Positions 60,641-64,000 of a DNA stretch of 64,000 nt are shown one piece after another; position 1 is the stretch's first letter, and each line of letters opens with the position of its first letter. The DNA comes from Trachelipus rathkii (Eukaryota > Arthropoda > Malacostraca > Isopoda > Trachelipodidae). Location: positions 5,001-69,000 of the forward strand of contig JABUQX010014076.1 in NCBI GenBank assembly GCA_015478945.1. Direction: 5' to 3'. The notes under the pieces are model-generated. The model saw only the letters and a program-made list of their open reading frames with translations, searched no databases and was not told the origin of the DNA. The position numbers and the translations under genes were made by a program.

Positions 60641-62170
60641 TAATCAACATATTAGAAATGTTCCCATTTTTAAGATGTTATGTTCTTTTATATTTTTCCT
60701 TAAAATGTAAAAGGATTTGCCTGGTGGCGAGGAAAGAGAGATTTTTAAAAGTTAAAGTGCTTGTGATTTGTGTACAATTTTTCCTGTGTGAGGAACGAAA
60801 AGTTTCTTCCAGAGCGGAAGTTTTGGTGAGGTGGTATAAGGTCGCTTTGATTTGTTTGTTTGAGCGTGAGTTGTGTGTGTGCAATGTTTTGTAAAAGGTT
60901 TGCGTTTGTGACTTTGTGAAGAAAGTTTCAAGGACTTTGTGAGCTTGTAAGTGGAATTTACCTCTAAAAGATGTAAGCGCAAGAAAGGTTTCTTTGATAG
61001 GCGTTTGAGGTTTTTAATGACTTTAAAGTGATTAAGAATGGGTTTTGTTTGAGAATTGTTTTGCAACAATATGTTTGCCTTTAAATAGGAGGTAGATCCA
61101 CTTTGCGGGTGGCTAGGTTGTGTGTGTGTAGTAGCAGCACTGGTCATTAAGTGAGAGGTAGGTGTATGCATGTTTACGAATGGGTTGGTAAGTAATGTAT
61201 TGTTAGAGGAATCTTTTTGTGTGCGAAGTGGTTGCAGTCTTAACTGGGTGAGGGGTGAAGCGATGGTATGGGAAGGTAAGGATTGTGAAGGTTCATACTA
61301 TATATAATTGACATCGTGAATGCTGAGAGAGCAAAATTATTGTTAGTGTTATCTACTAGCTGAGAAGTGAGCGTTGCAAAGTTAGTAAATGGGTTGAAAA
61401 TGCTCATAGGGTATAGTGTTGGAGAAGATGTCGTTAGATCATGCAAGGAGGTAGGAATAGGTACTAGTTGAGAAGAGAGAGAAGAGTTATAGTTAAGTTT
61501 CTTATCTTCCTCTATACTAAGAGCATTTTGCTTTATTTTATCTAGAGCTATGTGTTCCTTTTTAAAGTAAATATTCATAAGTCATACAGTCTAAAACACA
61601 TTCATATTCTTCAAAATTTGTATTTAGAGCGAGGTGCTCATTAGTTTCATTGTTAGATGCATTTGAATCCATGGAACTGTGATAAATATTTAAAAGATTA
61701 TGACCTGTACACTTGTTTAATATAACATTATTGGGAGTGCAAATCTTTTATGGAGTTTTCCATTTTAGTAAATAAATTTTTGCTTTATTAATAATACTTT
61801 TGTTATTGAACTTATGGTAACTTTGATATTTTGGTTTGTGTATTTTAGTCCTAATGACTCTGTGATGAGTCCTTTCATAATATTTTCAGTCATGAGACCT
61901 TTGGGGAAATGTTTTAAAGTGTGCATAGACGTCTCTACATAATTTACATTCGAGGCACATGTTGAAAAAAATTATCTTTTTTTGAGAGAGGATTGTATTG
62001 GAGAGGATCAGGTTTGGGCTGGGACTGATCTCTCCTTCCCAAAAAATTTCTGAGGTATTTGTGAAAGATGATGAAATGCTTAATGCAGAATGTGCTAAAA
62101 TTTTTTGATCTGGGTGGTAAGTAGATGGAAGGTTTTGTTCTTTCGAGAGAAAGGAAGAGGAGGGTCATGC
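60641..62170. other. Unassigned minus-strand open segments
   Basis: Three separate minus-strand frames (60752-61171, 61240-61578 and 61944-62168; 139, 112 and 74 codons) lie in line. They are rich in Lys, Ser, Thr and His. Between the second and third, another frame reads CLECKLCRDVYAHFKTFP. I recognise no family, and they may be one decayed ORF or chance. Confidence 0.3.
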
Positions 62171-64000
62171 GATGGGCTTAGATTTGAGTTCAAGGGGAGA
62201 AATTAGAAGTTTGATCTATGGAGAAGATTAGAAAATAGATGATTTAAGGAAGTGTTGAGTAGAGTTAAGTCAGAGTTGTGTCTGGCCCGGAGCACTTTGG
62301 CCGAATGTTGTGCTGATATATACATGTGTTAGTGAAGCTCAGATTTTGTTGCAGAGGCACAACAAATAGTTTCATTACATAAAGAACTGCAATTCGTAAA
62401 TACCATTCTAGAGTGGTTTTGGAAGTTGCCCTGAGCAAAGTTGATCTTTGTACGCCAAGAACTGCTTCTTTCATGGAAGGCGTGAGAAGAAGCTGCGGAA
62501 TGTTAGCGGAGGAGCGAATAACTAATTTTTAATGAGCCTTTGAGAATGCTTCAGGGTTGTGTTGAAGCTAACAGACAACGTCTGAAAAATACTGCTGGCA
62601 AATTAAACTTGGTTCTTAGCATGTCAACCGACAGGAACAGACTAAAACATGTGGATTAGAGAAAATTTTGCATATTGCAAAAGATTAGGCATAGAATGAC
62701 CAGAATAGATAGTGGTCAACATTCTCCCTATGATAAGCCGTAGAACCTGCGCATGTGTATTTACATTTTTGGAACTTCTGATTCCTGTTTCACTACCTCC
62801 TTCATCTCGAATCGCATCTTTGCTTTCGCGTTTTGGCAATCTACATATTTCTCATTTATAAAGATCGTTCTGTTTCTTGTGTATGTCTTTGCATTTCGCT
62901 TTGCAAATTGACCACTCGTTCAAATGTTACTTTGACTGCTAGCACCTTTGACTGATAACATACCGCCTCACCAGGATGCAGTGCCCTAACTCTCCGAAAG
63001 AAAGCTGTTACGAGTTGGAGCCATGCTTATTTATAATGAGACCTTAATAGGGGAGATCTTTACAGTAACTTATTACTATTATTATGCAATTACTTTTCAA
63101 ATTATTGTATTTACATTATTTATCATTCGCTCATTTTCTAAAAAAAAAACAAACAATTAGAATCGGTGTTACAAGAGTCCTAGCTGCTGAGTCTGCGAAA
63201 GTGAGAGTCCACTTGCCGTGGATGATTGTGATCCTAACTTTGAGTTCGCTTTGGATGAGTTTCTCTGTTTTCGCGAAGTTCCATTTGGCTATGGCGAGGA
63301 CAAAATTTTGGTTGCGTTCCTCGTTGTTTACGATTGTCATCGCAGCTGAGCAAGGAAGGTTTTCTCCAGTGCTCACACTAAGTCTTTCTTGTGCCGCGAA
63401 GAGTGAAAATGTAATTATCTCCATTTATGATTCTTCTTAGCTATTCTTATGGCCTCTTAGTTGACCAGCAATTGTTTGAAGTTTTTCCGTACTAGCGAGG
63501 AAAAAAACTTTAATTTGCAATTTGGCATTTGCAATGCTGTGGAATGCCTTCTGGTGGATAGTTGTTTTGAAACTATAATAATGCTTGGGGCAAAGAATTT
63601 GGGTGAAGAACCAATTTGCGTTTTGTTACTTGCAACATGGTTCCTTGTCCTGTGTTACTATTCTGTACGCAATTGTGGATTTAGGACGTTTTCTTTAATA
63701 TTTATTTCTTACTGTCTCTTTCTCCTGGGCAGAGTGCCAAATTTGGAGAAATATACCTAATGCATCCTTTTATCGTGAGATGTAATTTAAATTCAAAACA
63801 GAATATAAAAAAAAAAATATATAATATACAGTAATAATATAAATTTAAGATTTGTGACTTATTAACTGACTAGTTCAACCATACAAGGAATTTAGTAGGA
63901 ATAGAAAACGAGTTCTGTGTTGACCATAGGCTGCTTATGCGCACGTTGGAAGCGCATATGCTGTCCTTTGTTTGAAGCAGTGCAAGCAAGAGCAAATAAA
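62171..64000. other. No gene recognised; some open stretches
   Basis: Frames of 60-118 codons on both strands, none with a known motif. An acidic plus-strand stretch near 63190-63340 (ESESPLAVDDCDPNFEF) is open but flanked by stops and lacks clear splice sites. Confidence 0.35.

Noticed and set aside
63084..63440. A membrane protein of 118 codons
   Set aside because: Frames on both strands are open and similarly hydrophobic, there is no start context or homology I can name, and stops flank the frame.

Overview
This is eukaryotic DNA, almost certainly from an arthropod and most likely a decapod crustacean. The pointers are an intronic block of the arthropod telomere-type repeat TTAGG, two exons of the spliceosomal protein PRPF39, abundant long (TA)n and (TAA)n microsatellites, and LINE, Penelope, Ty3, copia and hAT families of the kind that fill decapod genomes. 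No tRNA, rRNA, CRISPR array or bacterial-style operon was seen. Many frames are broken by single-base changes at homopolymers, so some breaks may be long-read consensus errors rather than true decay.

Layout. 1-9973: three decayed copies of one RTE-like LINE family (A minus, B plus, C minus) separated by (TA)n. 10017-11716: a 5'-truncated Penelope-like element with 252-bp inverted flanks. 12748-13595: two PRPF39 exons (minus), with TTAGG and (TAA)n repeats in the introns. 14321-15746: a small GGCGC-rich element and a hAT remnant. 15846-27180: an 11.3-kb Ty3-type LTR element inserted in another RTE copy (D). 29360-36868: a 7.5-kb imperfect inverted duplication of a composite made from a copia fragment and an I-like LINE. 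37518-38457: a short transposon with good terminal inverted repeats. 38780-41045: a Ty3 pol fragment. 41439-47035: two similar plus-strand exons of an unknown acidic protein, separated by Jockey, I-like and RTE (E) insertions. 47735-50280: RTE copy F with a roughly 400-bp (TA)n expansion inside its reverse transcriptase. 50340-51400: a decayed copy of a conserved arthropod protein of unknown function. 51410-58960: a second long I-like LINE interrupted by a hAT transposon. 58978-64000: degenerate (TA)n and then DNA with no recognised gene.

The most interesting object is the LTR element at 15846-27180. It has near-identical LTRs, a primer-binding site of the lysine-tRNA type, gag with zinc knuckles, a retropepsin and a complete D,D35E integrase with a GPY/F module. 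The reverse transcriptase and RNase H that should lie between protease and integrase are absent. In the position where gypsy-type errantiviruses carry env, it instead has an open frame of about 420 codons, broken by one frameshift, that resembles an SGNH/GDSL hydrolase. A strong splice-acceptor sequence ends one base before its ATG, which suggests expression from a spliced subgenomic RNA.

Host genes are few: the PRPF39 exons and the pair of duplicated exons. Nearly everything else is nested mobile DNA, and the order of insertion can be partly read: hAT, then RTE-D, then the LTR element; and RTE-E into the intron before the second duplicated exon, with a 15-bp target-site duplication.
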